64,000 bases of DNA from DATGZX01 sp035296965 (GTDB lineage Bacteria > Planctomycetota > Planctomycetia > Gemmatales > Gemmataceae). The position numbers and the translations under genes are program-made. The notes below the pieces were generated by a model that saw nothing but the letters and a program-made list of their open reading frames with translations, was not told the origin of the DNA and did no database searches. Each line of letters opens with the position of its first letter. Position 1 is the stretch's first letter. The stretch lies in the NCBI GenBank assembly GCA_035296965.1, contig DATGZX010000326.1, positions 1 through 64,000 of the forward strand, in the 5' to 3' direction. Below are positions 27,457-36,632 of this stretch, piece by piece.

Positions 27457-28275
27457 ATGACGACAACGACTCATGGCAATGGGGCTGGCGGCGCTTCTGC
27501 AAACGGCCACATCATCGATGTGGACCTCAAGGAACTGTATTATGGCAACTTCAAGGCGGTGCGCGACACGCGTGTGCTGATCGAAAAGAAAACGGTCACC
27601 GCGTTCATTGGACCGTCCGGTTGCGGAAAAAGCACGGTTCTGCGTTGCTTGAATCGGATGAACGACCTGGTCCGCGGCTTCCGCTTTCACGGTCACGTGC
27701 GCTTTCGCGGCAAGGACATTTACGACAAAAAGGTCGACCCGGTCGCGGTCCGCCGCTACATCGGCATGGTTTTCCAGCAGCCCAATCCATTCGCCATGAG
27801 TGTTTTCCGCAATGTAGCTTTTGGGCTGCGCCTGAACGGCTACCGCGGCAACGTCAAGGAAAAAGTTGAATCGGCGCTGAGGGGCGCGGCACTGTGGGAC
27901 GAGGTCAAGGACAAGCTCCATGCGAGCGCCTTGTCGCTCTCCGGTGGGCAGCAACAGCGCCTGTGCATTGCTCGGGCGATCGCGACCGAGCCAGAGGTGC
28001 TCCTCATGGACGAGCCCTGCTCCGCGCTGGATCCCGTTGCGACGCGCAAGATCGAAGACCTCATGCAGGAACTGAAGCAGAAGTTCACGATCGCCATTGT
28101 GACCCATAACCTCCAGCAGGCGAAGCGCGTCGCGGACAAGACGGCTTTTCTGTATGTGGACACCAGCCAGGGTGGCCGGACCGGCTATCTGGTCGAGTTC
28201 GGGGACACGACGCAGATTTTCGAAGATCCCAAGGAAAAGCCGACCCAGGAATACATCCGCGGCGAGTTCAGTTGA
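27457..28275 (+). CDS. pstB: Phosphate ABC transporter ATPase PstB
   Basis: The 272-residue ATPase has Walker A GPSGCGKST, Q-loop VFQQPNPF, signature LSGGQQQR, Walker B LLMDEP and switch His in VTHNLQQA. The chosen ATG at 27457 has aggag upstream, overlapping the pstA stop. It energises phosphate import by PstSCA. A phoU gene, which usually ends such operons, is absent; a terminator follows directly. Confidence 0.93.
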   Translation: MTTTTHGNGAGGASANGHIIDVDLKELYYGNFKAVRDTRVLIEKKTVTAFIGPSGCGKSTVLRCLNRMNDLVRGFRFHGHVRFRGKDIYDKKVDPVAVRRYIGMVFQQPNPFAMSVFRNVAFGLRLNGYRGNVKEKVESALRGAALWDEVKDKLHASALSLSGGQQQRLCIARAIATEPEVLLMDEPCSALDPVATRKIEDLMQELKQKFTIAIVTHNLQQAKRVADKTAFLYVDTSQGGRTGYLVEFGDTTQIFEDPKEKPTQEYIRGEFS

Positions 28276-28313
28276 TCTTGTTCGGTATTCCCTGCCTGTT
28301 GCTAGTAGCAAGC

Positions 28314-28350
28314 AAAACCCCAGCTCCCAAGTGGAAGCCGGGGTTTTCTC
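28314..28350 (+). terminator. Rho-independent terminator of pstSCAB
   Basis: Arms aaaaccccagct (28314-28325) and agccggggtttt (28336-28347) pair with one mismatch around a 10-base loop. The structure ends in a T-run 38 bases after the pstB stop. Confidence 0.8.
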
Positions 28351-28613
28351 TTGCGCATGCAGGTCCGGGCGCCTGCGTTTCGCCGCTTGCGGGGAAGCGG
28401 GGGTGAAGCGCAAGCACCAGCGACCGCATAGGATAGGCGCTGCCGGCAAGAATTACGACGCCAGAGCCAACAGGGAATGCCCTCATTGGACTGCGCGAAC
28501 GCGCTGCCGCCCATAGAATAATCATCAGCATGCCGGAAACTTTGCATTTCCAGATGCGCTTCGCTAGTTTTTTCGCGCAGTTTCGTTCGACTTGACCGTG
28601 GGAGAAATGTCGC

Positions 28614-28880
28614 ATGATCAGCCTGACCAACAAAAAGCACAATTACGTAGACGCCCTGGCGACGGAGATGCGCTATGCCGTGTTGACCAAGGACTCCCGG
28701 ATTCAAATCCTCATTCGGCCGACGGCGAGACAACTCCGTAAGCGCGGGAAACGTGGCTGGCAGCTCTTCGCGACTATGGGTAAGGATCGGAACGCGCAGC
28801 AAGTTCTGGAGGAGACCGTCAAACAGGCACTCGCTGAGCTGGAAACCAAGAATAAAAACGGGAAGGATCGAACTAAATGA
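28614..28880 (+). CDS. Small basic protein of unknown function (88 aa)
   Basis: The ATG at 28614 has gggag upstream at a fair distance. The product is rich in Lys, Arg and Gln (RQLRKRGKRGWQLF, ending in a Lys/Asn-rich tail), without signal peptide or membrane segment. It is alpha-helical in appearance after residue 55. I recognise no family. Codon use looks like that of neighbouring genes, and a 57-base palindromic repeat follows the stop by 15 bases. Confidence 0.5.
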   Translation: MISLTNKKHNYVDALATEMRYAVLTKDSRIQILIRPTARQLRKRGKRGWQLFATMGKDRNAQQVLEETVKQALAELETKNKNGKDRTK

Positions 28881-28895
28881 CCGTGTGCAAATCGG

Positions 28896-28952
28896 CTGAT
28901 ACTAGCCCGAAGCGTTAGCGAGGTCCTCGCTGACGCTTCGGGCTAGTATCAG
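28896..28952. repeat. 57-base palindromic repeat
   Basis: Arms 28896-28923 and 28925-28952 (28 bases, one mismatch that still allows G-U pairing) are separated by one base. The arm contains actagcccgaagcg, a motif I remember as dispersed in planctomycete genomes. It may act as a terminator for the preceding small gene, or be a REP-like mobile sequence. Confidence 0.7.
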
Positions 28953-29199
28953 CGGAATCGTGCACGGTGATGTAGGTCCAAGCCCTGACGGGTCGATGTC
29001 GCCGGCGGAGAGCAGGGTGCAAGTCGGACGTATTAAATCGCCGCCAGGCTCGCGCTCTACGAAAAGAGACACCCTTTTCATTTCGTGCGCGCAACGGAGA
29101 GCCCGTGAATCGCTACGGAGGCTACTATTGGGTCAATCTTTGACCCCGACGGGACAAACTTTGAAGGAAGAGTAGGATCCAGATGAAGAGTAGGATGTC

Positions 29200-29598
29200 A
29201 TGCCTGCGTCTCAGGAGTGCTGGTTTGATCATGAGAAACTAGAAGTGTATCGAGAGGCGATCGCTTTCATTGGTTGGCTCTCGGCGCTCTTGGAAGGGAC
29301 AGCGCGAATCGGTGAAGTCAAAGATCAGCTGGACCGGGCAGCCACTTCGATCCCACTCAATATCGCCGAAGGCAACGGCAAATACGGACCGAAGGATCGC
29401 TGCCGGTTCTTTGATATCGCGCATGGCTCCGCACTCGAGTGCGCCGCAGGTCTGGACATTCTCGTTGCCAAAACCAAGTTGACACCGGACCAAATTCTTC
29501 CCGGAAAAGAACGGCTTCAAAAAATCGTGCGGATGCTCATGGGGTTGATCAAGAGAAACTCGACACGCGAATACGACAAAGGCAAAGCTGCCAATTGA
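29200..29598 (+). CDS. Four-helix-bundle protein (TIGR02436 / 23S rRNA intervening-sequence protein family)
   Basis: The 132-residue protein has the family marks: FDHEKLEVYREAIAFIGWL, DQLDRAATSIPLNIAEGNGK and a third helix with FDIAHGSALECAAGLDIL. Members are small helical bundles first noticed in 23S rRNA insertions but widespread on bacterial chromosomes. The biochemical role is unclear; a related fold (Avd) serves diversity-generating retroelements. No reverse transcriptase gene is near. A pyrimidine-rich tract follows the stop. Confidence 0.8.
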   Translation: MPASQECWFDHEKLEVYREAIAFIGWLSALLEGTARIGEVKDQLDRAATSIPLNIAEGNGKYGPKDRCRFFDIAHGSALECAAGLDILVAKTKLTPDQILPGKERLQKIVRMLMGLIKRNSTREYDKGKAAN

Positions 29599-29672
29599 GT
29601 CATGCTCTTTCTCATGCTCATGCTCTTAATCCTCTTCCAAATCTTACTCTTCATCATAATTCTTTCTCTTAT
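29599..29672. repeat. Pyrimidine-rich low-complexity tract after the four-helix-bundle gene
   Basis: About 75 bases are built of CATGCTCTT/CTCATGCTC-like and CTTCxTCTT-like units, strongly C/T biased on the plus strand. The rest of the gap to the kinase gene (29673-29978) holds nothing I can support. Confidence 0.55.
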
Positions 29673-29978
29673 GCGTGGGCCGCTGGTCGACCCGTCAGTC
29701 GAAGACTGACAGAGCACTAGCCGCGCGCCTTCCCTGCAACGCTGCAACCTTCCTGCGCCGGTTCATGCACGTCGTCGGTACAACTTATTGCTGCTGCGCG
29801 AAAGACCGCGTTACATTCTGGCCTTCCGAGGGCCCAAATCTGCGCATTCAGTCCTGGATGAGAGGCTTTCGCGCCGTTCCGCAAAGTATGATTTCCAGGG
29901 ATATCCACCGCGCAGCGCCAGGTCCGCTCCTCACCCCCCGGAAGAGAGGAGATGGATCGTCGCGTTCTGAGGCCGCCG

Positions 29979-32339
29979 ATGGCACGCTCTTACAAGGCAG
30001 GAGACGAGCCCGTTCCCGGCTTCCGCCTGGCCAGCCTTCTCGCGCGCGGTAAGTTCAGTACGATTTGGAAGGCGAATGGCCCGGGCGGCACAGACGCGGC
30101 CCTCAAGATTCTCAAGCTGGCGAATACCCAAGCGGTCAAGGAATTTCGTTCTCTGCGCTTGCTCAAGCGGATCCGCCATCCAAACCTCGTCCCGATCCTG
30201 GCATTTTGGCTCAAAGACAGCCAGGGCGGCTTCCTGGACGAAGGGTTGCTCGAAGAACCATGCGCACCGGGAAAATCCCCCGTCAAACATCGGGATGTGG
30301 AACTCATCATCGCCATGGGCCTTGGCGACAAGAGCCTGGCGGACCGTTTGCAGGAGTGCCAGCAAGCTGGCTTGCCCGGCCTGCCGGTGGACGAACTTCT
30401 CGATTTTCTTGCCGATGCGGCGCGGGCCATCGACCATCTCAATCGCCCCATTCATGACCTGGGCTCCGGACCGATAGCCATTCAGCATTGCGACATCAAG
30501 CCACAGAACATTTTGATTGTCAGCAACGCTGCCCAGGTTTGCGATCTGGGCATCGCACGCGTTGTCGGCGATCCCGCCAGCACGGACCTGATGGGGTCGG
30601 CAGCTTACCTGCCGCCCGAAATTCTCTCGAAGAGCCTGCCGAGCGCGGCTAGCGACCAGTACTCGCTCGCTATCAGCTACTACGAACTCCGTTCCGGCCG
30701 GCTGCCGTTCGATGCCGCATCGACTGCCGGAGCCTACTTTGCGCACTTGCAAGGAAAATTGAATTTCGGAGAAGTGCCGGAACCGGAGCGCGCTGTGCTT
30801 GCCCGAGCCACGTGCCTCGAGCCGGATGAGCGCTACCCATCCTGCTCGAGCATGGTGCATGCCCTCAGGCAGGCGTGCGGCCGGATCGACGGCTCGGGCA
30901 TCGGCAGGTGTGCAGATGCTGCGACGGAGAGCCAGCCGCAGGCTCTCCCACGAGCGTCGAACCCTCTCTGGGGCTCGCAAGCGCGCATCGAGGAGGAAGA
31001 ACTGCAACTCGATCTCGTCCCTGACGGCCTGCCAGCCAGCGAGGTGGAGTGTGATACCGCACTGGAGACCAGGGACGGCTCCGATCTTGCACACCCCCGA
31101 AGCGACGGAGGGCATGTCGTCCCCAGGAAGCGCCGGCGCCGATCGCGCCTCGTCACGCTGGCCGTCTTGCTGATCGCGTCTTCGATAGGTCCGCTCGCCG
31201 CCTGGTTCACGCGCGGCTCCAGCGAAGAACCGAAGGGGGAATCTGGATTTGCGACAGCACAGGCTGAAATCCCCGAAGCCGCGGCGGCCGGAGAGACGCC
31301 ACGCGCCGTGGCCCAGCTTCCTGCCAGGGAAGTGCAGGTCTCGCTTCGTACTCCGTTCGTGACCGAGAGCCAGTCGCGGGCGTTTGCCAGCCTGCGCGAG
31401 GCTCTCGCGGCCGCGCACGACGGCGACACGATCACCATTCACGGTAACGGTCCCTTTGTCACAGAACCTTTGGAACTGCGCGGCAAAGCGCTGACGATCA
31501 AGGCAGCGAAAGGAACTCGGCCGGTGTTTCAGTATGCGACCAGGTCTGCGGAACGCGCCTGGCAGCCGATGCTGACGTCCGACCGAAGTCTCGCTCTCGA
31601 GGGATTGGAATTGCGCCGTGATGGCTTCGGCGTGTCGGCTGTGCCTCAAGGCAGCGCCCCTGTGCTCGTTTGCGAGCGCGCTCCTCTTCGTCTTCTCGGT
31701 TGTCGGATCATCGTGCCGCGTGGCTCGGGAGCGATCGTGTGCCGCGCTCCTCGGACCGTGGAGATGACGAATTGCATGCTGGTCGCCTATGCATTGGCCC
31801 TTTTCGTCGAGCCCGACCAGGCCTCCTCGTGCAGCATCCGTCTGAGCGGCAGTTCGATTGACATTGCCAATCCGGAAGGGGCCGCCCTGTGTATCTGCGC
31901 TCCTCCCGATAAGGGCCACGAGGGGAATGTTCGCCTCGTGCTGGAAGGTAATGTGGTCCGATCGGGCAGACTGGCGGGCTTCCAGGGATTGGCGCGCGGC
32001 ATCGATTTCGAGGCGGATGGAAACGAGTTTACGTTCCACGAGGCGTTGCTCAGCTTCCGGCAGATTCCTGTCCGGACTCGTTGGCAACACATCGCAGCAT
32101 GGCGGGGCCGCGGCAACCGCTACTACGGCACGGCGGATTGGGTGGAAGTTGATGGAGTCCCCGCTGGAATCCATGGTCTGCAAAATTGGCAAGCCCTCTG
32201 GGGCTCGCCAGAACCCGACTCTCTCGAGGCGCCGTCGTATCCCGCAAATGTCTCGCGCTGGGAGCCGAGCGGACTAGCTGCAGCCCGTGGTCCGGACCCA
32301 GCGCTGCCCCCGGATTACCGATATGTGGCCCCGAGATAA
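29979..32339 (+). CDS. Membrane Ser/Thr protein kinase with extracytoplasmic beta-helix domain
   Basis: The 786-residue protein has an N-terminal kinase domain (about residues 8-290). The glycine loop LARGKFSTIW is degenerate, AALKILK gives the ATP-binding Lys, the catalytic loop reads HCDIKPQN instead of HRD, DLG replaces DFG, and LPPE stands for APE. One membrane segment (LVTLAVLLIASSIGPLAAWF, about 388-408) follows a basic RKRRRRS stretch. The outer part (about 450-745) starts SLREALAAAHDGDTITIHGN and continues as a pectate-lyase-like beta-helix, ending GRGNRYYGTADWVEVDG. It looks like a receptor kinase: sensor outside, catalysis inside. The ATG at 29979 has tgagg six bases upstream; an ATG at 29952 is too close to its purine stretch. 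The PilZ kinase gene starts 53 bases after its stop. Confidence 0.8.
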   Translation: MARSYKAGDEPVPGFRLASLLARGKFSTIWKANGPGGTDAALKILKLANTQAVKEFRSLRLLKRIRHPNLVPILAFWLKDSQGGFLDEGLLEEPCAPGKSPVKHRDVELIIAMGLGDKSLADRLQECQQAGLPGLPVDELLDFLADAARAIDHLNRPIHDLGSGPIAIQHCDIKPQNILIVSNAAQVCDLGIARVVGDPASTDLMGSAAYLPPEILSKSLPSAASDQYSLAISYYELRSGRLPFDAASTAGAYFAHLQGKLNFGEVPEPERAVLARATCLEPDERYPSCSSMVHALRQACGRIDGSGIGRCADAATESQPQALPRASNPLWGSQARIEEEELQLDLVPDGLPASEVECDTALETRDGSDLAHPRSDGGHVVPRKRRRRSRLVTLAVLLIASSIGPLAAWFTRGSSEEPKGESGFATAQAEIPEAAAAGETPRAVAQLPAREVQVSLRTPFVTESQSRAFASLREALAAAHDGDTITIHGNGPFVTEPLELRGKALTIKAAKGTRPVFQYATRSAERAWQPMLTSDRSLALEGLELRRDGFGVSAVPQGSAPVLVCERAPLRLLGCRIIVPRGSGAIVCRAPRTVEMTNCMLVAYALALFVEPDQASSCSIRLSGSSIDIANPEGAALCICAPPDKGHEGNVRLVLEGNVVRSGRLAGFQGLARGIDFEADGNEFTFHEALLSFRQIPVRTRWQHIAAWRGRGNRYYGTADWVEVDGVPAGIHGLQNWQALWGSPEPDSLEAPSYPANVSRWEPSGLAAARGPDPALPPDYRYVAPR

Positions 32340-32392
32340 TCTGTGAGCTAGAGTTTGGACGCGGCGCAAAGCCCATCCCGAGGAAACCACCT

Positions 32393-33637
32393 ATGGTTTC
32401 AAACTTCTTACTGAAACGGTCGTTCAAGGCGATCCCGGACTACGAGGTCCTGGAAAAAATTGACGACGGCGGCATGAGCGTGGTCTACAAAGGCCGCAGC
32501 CGCCTGACCGGCGCGCTCGTTGCCATCAAGGTATTCAGAGCCAACATGGCCAAGGACCCGACTTTGGTCAAACGCTTCCAGCAAGAATTTCGGGCCACGT
32601 CCAAACTCCTCCATCCAAATATCGTTCAAGCGCTGGCATTTAGCCAGGACGCGTCGACTTCCTACCTGGTCATGGAGTTCGTCGAGGGGGAGAGTCTGGG
32701 TCAACGCATCGATCGAGCTGGACGCTTTTCTGAAGAAGAGGCGATCGGCATTATCACACAGGTCGCCCAGGCCCTGCAGTATGCCCACGAGCACGGCATG
32801 GTCCACCGCGACGTCAAGCCGGACAACGTTTTGCTCAAGGGTGACGGGAAGACGAAGCTTGCGGACTTCGGTTTGGTCAAGGATTCGCTCGCGGACCTCA
32901 GGCTCACAGGGCCGGTAAGCGTGCTGGGCACGCCCCATTTCATGGCTCCGGAGCAGTACACCGATGCCGCGCACGTCGATGCACGCTGCGACATTTATTC
33001 CCTGGCGGCAACTTTGTACATGTCCGTTACCGGCCAGTTGCCTTTCAAGGCGTCCAACGCCCTGGACGTGATCAAGAGACAGGCGCGCAATGAACTTATC
33101 CCGCCGCGCGACGTTGTCCCAGACCTGAGCCCCGCCGTCGATCAAGCCATTTGCGCGGCCATGAACCCGGACCCGGCTCAGCGCCCTGCCAGTTGCCTGG
33201 CGTTTCTGAATAACCTGCGACCGAAGAAACCCGCCGGCAGCAAGCCCGAGCTGCTCCTGCCCGGGGCGGCCGACACGGTCGCTGCCCATCCCGATTTGCC
33301 CTCCGTCGCAGAACAGCGGGCCTCGGTGCGTTTTCCCTGTATCCTGGGAACTTCCTGCACCATGAGTACGTCGTTTCATCCAGATTCGGAGGATCCCGCC
33401 GAGTCCTGGCCTGCAATCGTGCAGGACCTTTCGCTCGAGGGAATTGCGTTGCTTCTTGGCCGTCGCTTCGAAATCGGCACGGTCCTGAACGTGCATCTGG
33501 AGGGCGCGACCCCCAACGATTCGCGCTCGGTCCTGGCGTCGATCATTCGGGTCACTCCGACGAGCTACGGTCAGTGGCTCGCCGGCTGCACTTTCTGCAA
33601 GCCATTGAACGAAGACGAGCTTCAGACTCTCCTTTAA
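32393..33637 (+). CDS. Ser/Thr protein kinase with C-terminal PilZ domain
   Basis: The 414-residue cytosolic protein has a kinase domain (residues about 17-280). Visible motifs are DDGGMSVVYKG, VAIKVF, HRDVKPDN, DFG and a GTPHFMAPE activation segment, all canonical. After a short linker the last 110 residues look like PilZ: RASVR (RxxxR) near residue 309 and DLSLEG (DxSxxG) near 344 are the two c-di-GMP-binding motifs. The fold then continues to a typical GCTFCKPL. This suggests c-di-GMP control of the kinase, which is inference. No membrane segment is present. The ATG at 32393 has gagga upstream; it follows the beta-helix kinase in the same direction. Confidence 0.82.
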   Translation: MVSNFLLKRSFKAIPDYEVLEKIDDGGMSVVYKGRSRLTGALVAIKVFRANMAKDPTLVKRFQQEFRATSKLLHPNIVQALAFSQDASTSYLVMEFVEGESLGQRIDRAGRFSEEEAIGIITQVAQALQYAHEHGMVHRDVKPDNVLLKGDGKTKLADFGLVKDSLADLRLTGPVSVLGTPHFMAPEQYTDAAHVDARCDIYSLAATLYMSVTGQLPFKASNALDVIKRQARNELIPPRDVVPDLSPAVDQAICAAMNPDPAQRPASCLAFLNNLRPKKPAGSKPELLLPGAADTVAAHPDLPSVAEQRASVRFPCILGTSCTMSTSFHPDSEDPAESWPAIVQDLSLEGIALLLGRRFEIGTVLNVHLEGATPNDSRSVLASIIRVTPTSYGQWLAGCTFCKPLNEDELQTLL

Positions 33638-33659
33638 TCACTTCACGGATTCGCAAACG

Positions 33660-36632
33660 TCATTTGCGCCCTTCGAGAAAGGCGATGAGGTCCAGAAACT
33701 CGCGCCGCGTCATTAGCTCGTTGAGCTTTTCCGGCATGATGGAAGTGGGTAATGCGCGCCGTTCTTCGACCTCGGTGCGGTTGATGACATCGAGTTTGCC
33801 CTGGGCATCGGCAACCGTGATCGTGCTGTTGGGCCCCTCGTCCACGATGACGCCGGTGTGCAGCTTGCCGTCCCGGGTCGAGATAACCCACGAAACATAT
33901 TGTGGAGCGATTTCCCTGCTCGGGTCGAGGATCGACTCGATAAGTTTATCGCGACTGGAGCCGCGGCCTATGTTGGAGAGGTCCGGCCCAATGGCGCCGC
34001 CGCGGCCGTCGACGCGGTGACAGGCGAAGCAGCGCGGTCCGTTCGCGTGAAAGAAAACGCGCCGTCCTTCTTCTGGATCTCCATGTCCGACAAGGGCTGC
34101 CCGCCATTCGGCACTCGTGCGCGGCTGCGGGTTCGCCGTGAGGCGAATCGCTTTGAGACGCTGCTGGATCTCTTGGTTCTTCGCAGATCCACAGGCAAGA
34201 ACAAGTTGATCGGCCAGCTCTCGACGGCTCTCCGCGTCCACCGACGAATCTTTGGTAACCTTGTCCCACAGCCCCAGAAGAGCTTTCTCGACGGCGGGCT
34301 TGTCGACGGCTCCGCGCAGCGAACACAGAGCTTCGCGTCGCAGAGCAGGTTCGTCCAGAGATGCGATGAGCAGGTCGCGAGTCGCCGGCACATTGGCCGC
34401 CGAGGGTGCCAGGCCCCAAACCGCTTCCGCTCTCAAGGCATGTCCCATCTGAGGATCCCGCGCTAGTTTGACAAGCATCGCCTGCGACTTCAAATCCGCA
34501 CGCAAGGCAAGTGTTTGCATCGCTTCCCAGCGCAAGCTTTCTTCCTTGCCGTTGAGGAAGCCGGAGAGCATGTCGTGTCCAAGCGTGGGACAATCGGGCC
34601 GGAGCATGCGCAACGCCACGGCGCGAATGGCAGCAGGCTGCGAACGATCGCGCACGAACTTCGCGATGTATTCTTCGCCGCTCGGCTCATCAGTAGGCTT
34701 CCGGTGTGCTCCGGCCAGGAACTCATTGGTTGCCAGCAGCGCCTCGAACACTTCGCGGGTGACCGGCGGGCGAGCGGCCGCGGCATTCAACAGAGGGGCA
34801 AGGTCGTGAAGACGCTCCTCGCCAACCCACTGAATGGCAGCACGTCGAACCCCCGGGTCCGGGTCGGCCAAAAACCTGGGTAAAGACGCACGGCCCTCCG
34901 CCGTCCCCGCGCGGCGCAATGCCAGCAGGACTCCAATCCTCACGGCCGGGTCGGCTGCGTCAACATGCTGCAAGAGCAAGCTGCCGGCGTTTGATCGACC
35001 CAATGTCTCCATGGCCGCGCAGAATAGGAACGGATCCTTCTCCGCCAGCAAGGGAACCAGGTGCTCCAGGGCGTCCTTGCCGCTCAGTTCCGCAATGGCC
35101 TGGCGGCGCACCCATGCGGATGCGTCCCTGAGCGCCAATTCCAAGATACGCTCTTCGATCTGCTTGTCATCCTGCGAGCGGATACATTCGAGAAGGTGCA
35201 CGGCTTCCGCACGCACCTCTGGCGCCGAATCGCTCAGCGCGGGCGAGATAAGTTCGATTGCGGCTGGGCGCTTGAGTGTCGCGGCCGCCCAGAGAGCATG
35301 CACGCGCGCGCGCGCGATCTTGTCTTCGCGCAGCACATCAGCGAGGACCTTTTTGCCATCCGGTCCTCTTAGCGCCAACGTTCGGCCGGCAGCGCTGCGG
35401 ATCTCTTGTTTGCGTTGGTCAAGGAGCTGGCGCAGCTTTGCAAGATCGAGTCCCGCTACCTGAGAAACGCGCAGACCATCGTCGGCGGGCGGGGTCTTCA
35501 TGCGGATATGCCAGATTCGCCCTTTGCCATGGACCGGATAAGACTTATCAACCCAGTCGCTGAGATAGAGGGATCCGTCAGGAGCGGTGGCAATGCCCAC
35601 AGGGCGAAAATTCTCATCGCCGCGAATCATTGGCCGCGCCTGGGACACGAAGGATGCCCCTTTGGCGACGAGCTTGAAGCGCTCGACCAGATGATCGCCC
35701 CACGCGGTGACCAGCAAGTCGCCGCGGTATTCCTGCGGAAGACCGGTCGACTCATAGGCGACGACTCCGCACGGCGCCTCCGAAGTGCCGGCCACCATAG
35801 GCAGCGTGCCGGGCAATTCGCCATTCCAGGCCGTGAATGGGTGAAGACCTTTGCGGCCGTTGCGATACCGGTAGCCGTAGTCCCCATTGGTGACGATGTG
35901 CATGAGACGGCAGGGACCGCGAGAATCAGGATCATTGTCCACGGCAAATAACCGGCCAAAACCGTCAAACGTAAGGTGGAAGGTGTTCCAGAAGCCGGTC
36001 GCCACGCGGCGCAATTGACTTCCGTCGGGCCGGCAGCGATAAATACTGCCCCCCTCCCCTCCGCCTGAGAGCGAGCTGCCATCGGAGCCAATCAGCTTGT
36101 ACGCCGCTCCCAGGTTCTCTCCCAGTGCGAAGTAAAGGTCGCCAAGCGGATCGAAAGCGAGTCCCGAAAGACCGTTGTGAGGGTACGTTCCGGTTGTTTC
36201 AAGTTTGACGATGACCCGGCGTTCGTCGGCGCTGCCGCGGTTGCCGGTATCACGCAGCAAGTGAATGTCGGAGCGGGTGGCAACATAGACAGAGCCGTCC
36301 CTGCCGAGAGCGAGGCCCATCCCATTGTGAAAGCCCTCGGCAAATGTACGGATGCGGCGGGCGTGGCCGTTGTCGTCGAAGTCGTCAAAAACACGCACCC
36401 GATCGCTCGGTGGACCCTGGTAATTGGCTGGACGCTCGTGCGTGTTATTTTCAATCACCCAAACCCGGCCGCGCTCATCCACGGCGAGGCCTGTCGGCGT
36501 CACGATGTCGGGCTCCCGCGCTACCAGCTCGATGACCAGACGGTCATCGACGCATGCAGGTGTGTGCACGGGCACCGCTGGGCTCTGGCTTAGAAATGAT
36601 AGCGCCAGGAGCAGCTGGCATGAGCCAATCAC
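33660..36632 (-). CDS. PVC-type haem-binding protein with beta-propeller and HEAT repeats
   Basis: The 990-residue exported protein has a signal peptide (residues about 1-22, ending near SQSPAVP) and a sugar-dehydrogenase-like beta-propeller (about 30-390, with NGMGLALGRDGSVYVAT and SGLAFDPLGDLYFALGENLG). HEAT-like helical repeats follow (about 400-800). The C-terminal cytochrome c-like domain has CFACH (CxxCH) near residue 866 and GPDLSNIG shortly after, typical of the planctomycete/verrucomicrobia family. Such proteins are thought to oxidise sugars or take part in periplasmic electron transfer. The GTG start has gaggg seven bases upstream. It converges with the PilZ kinase gene. Confidence 0.88.
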   Translation of the reverse strand: MIGSCQLLLALSFLSQSPAVPVHTPACVDDRLVIELVAREPDIVTPTGLAVDERGRVWVIENNTHERPANYQGPPSDRVRVFDDFDDNGHARRIRTFAEGFHNGMGLALGRDGSVYVATRSDIHLLRDTGNRGSADERRVIVKLETTGTYPHNGLSGLAFDPLGDLYFALGENLGAAYKLIGSDGSSLSGGGEGGSIYRCRPDGSQLRRVATGFWNTFHLTFDGFGRLFAVDNDPDSRGPCRLMHIVTNGDYGYRYRNGRKGLHPFTAWNGELPGTLPMVAGTSEAPCGVVAYESTGLPQEYRGDLLVTAWGDHLVERFKLVAKGASFVSQARPMIRGDENFRPVGIATAPDGSLYLSDWVDKSYPVHGKGRIWHIRMKTPPADDGLRVSQVAGLDLAKLRQLLDQRKQEIRSAAGRTLALRGPDGKKVLADVLREDKIARARVHALWAAATLKRPAAIELISPALSDSAPEVRAEAVHLLECIRSQDDKQIEERILELALRDASAWVRRQAIAELSGKDALEHLVPLLAEKDPFLFCAAMETLGRSNAGSLLLQHVDAADPAVRIGVLLALRRAGTAEGRASLPRFLADPDPGVRRAAIQWVGEERLHDLAPLLNAAAARPPVTREVFEALLATNEFLAGAHRKPTDEPSGEEYIAKFVRDRSQPAAIRAVALRMLRPDCPTLGHDMLSGFLNGKEESLRWEAMQTLALRADLKSQAMLVKLARDPQMGHALRAEAVWGLAPSAANVPATRDLLIASLDEPALRREALCSLRGAVDKPAVEKALLGLWDKVTKDSSVDAESRRELADQLVLACGSAKNQEIQQRLKAIRLTANPQPRTSAEWRAALVGHGDPEEGRRVFFHANGPRCFACHRVDGRGGAIGPDLSNIGRGSSRDKLIESILDPSREIAPQYVSWVISTRDGKLHTGVIVDEGPNSTITVADAQGKLDVINRTEVEERRALPTSIMPEKLNELMTRREFLDLIAFLEGRK

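Noticed and set aside
28960..29160. A stretch with gagagcagggtgcaagtcgg that looks like part of a group II intron
   Set aside because: No domain V hairpin, no reverse transcriptase fragment and no matching ends were found; the similarity is limited to a few bases.
29200..29598. Possible accessory (Avd) gene of a diversity-generating retroelement
   Set aside because: There is no reverse transcriptase, template repeat or variable repeat anywhere nearby; TIGR02436 proteins are common without them.
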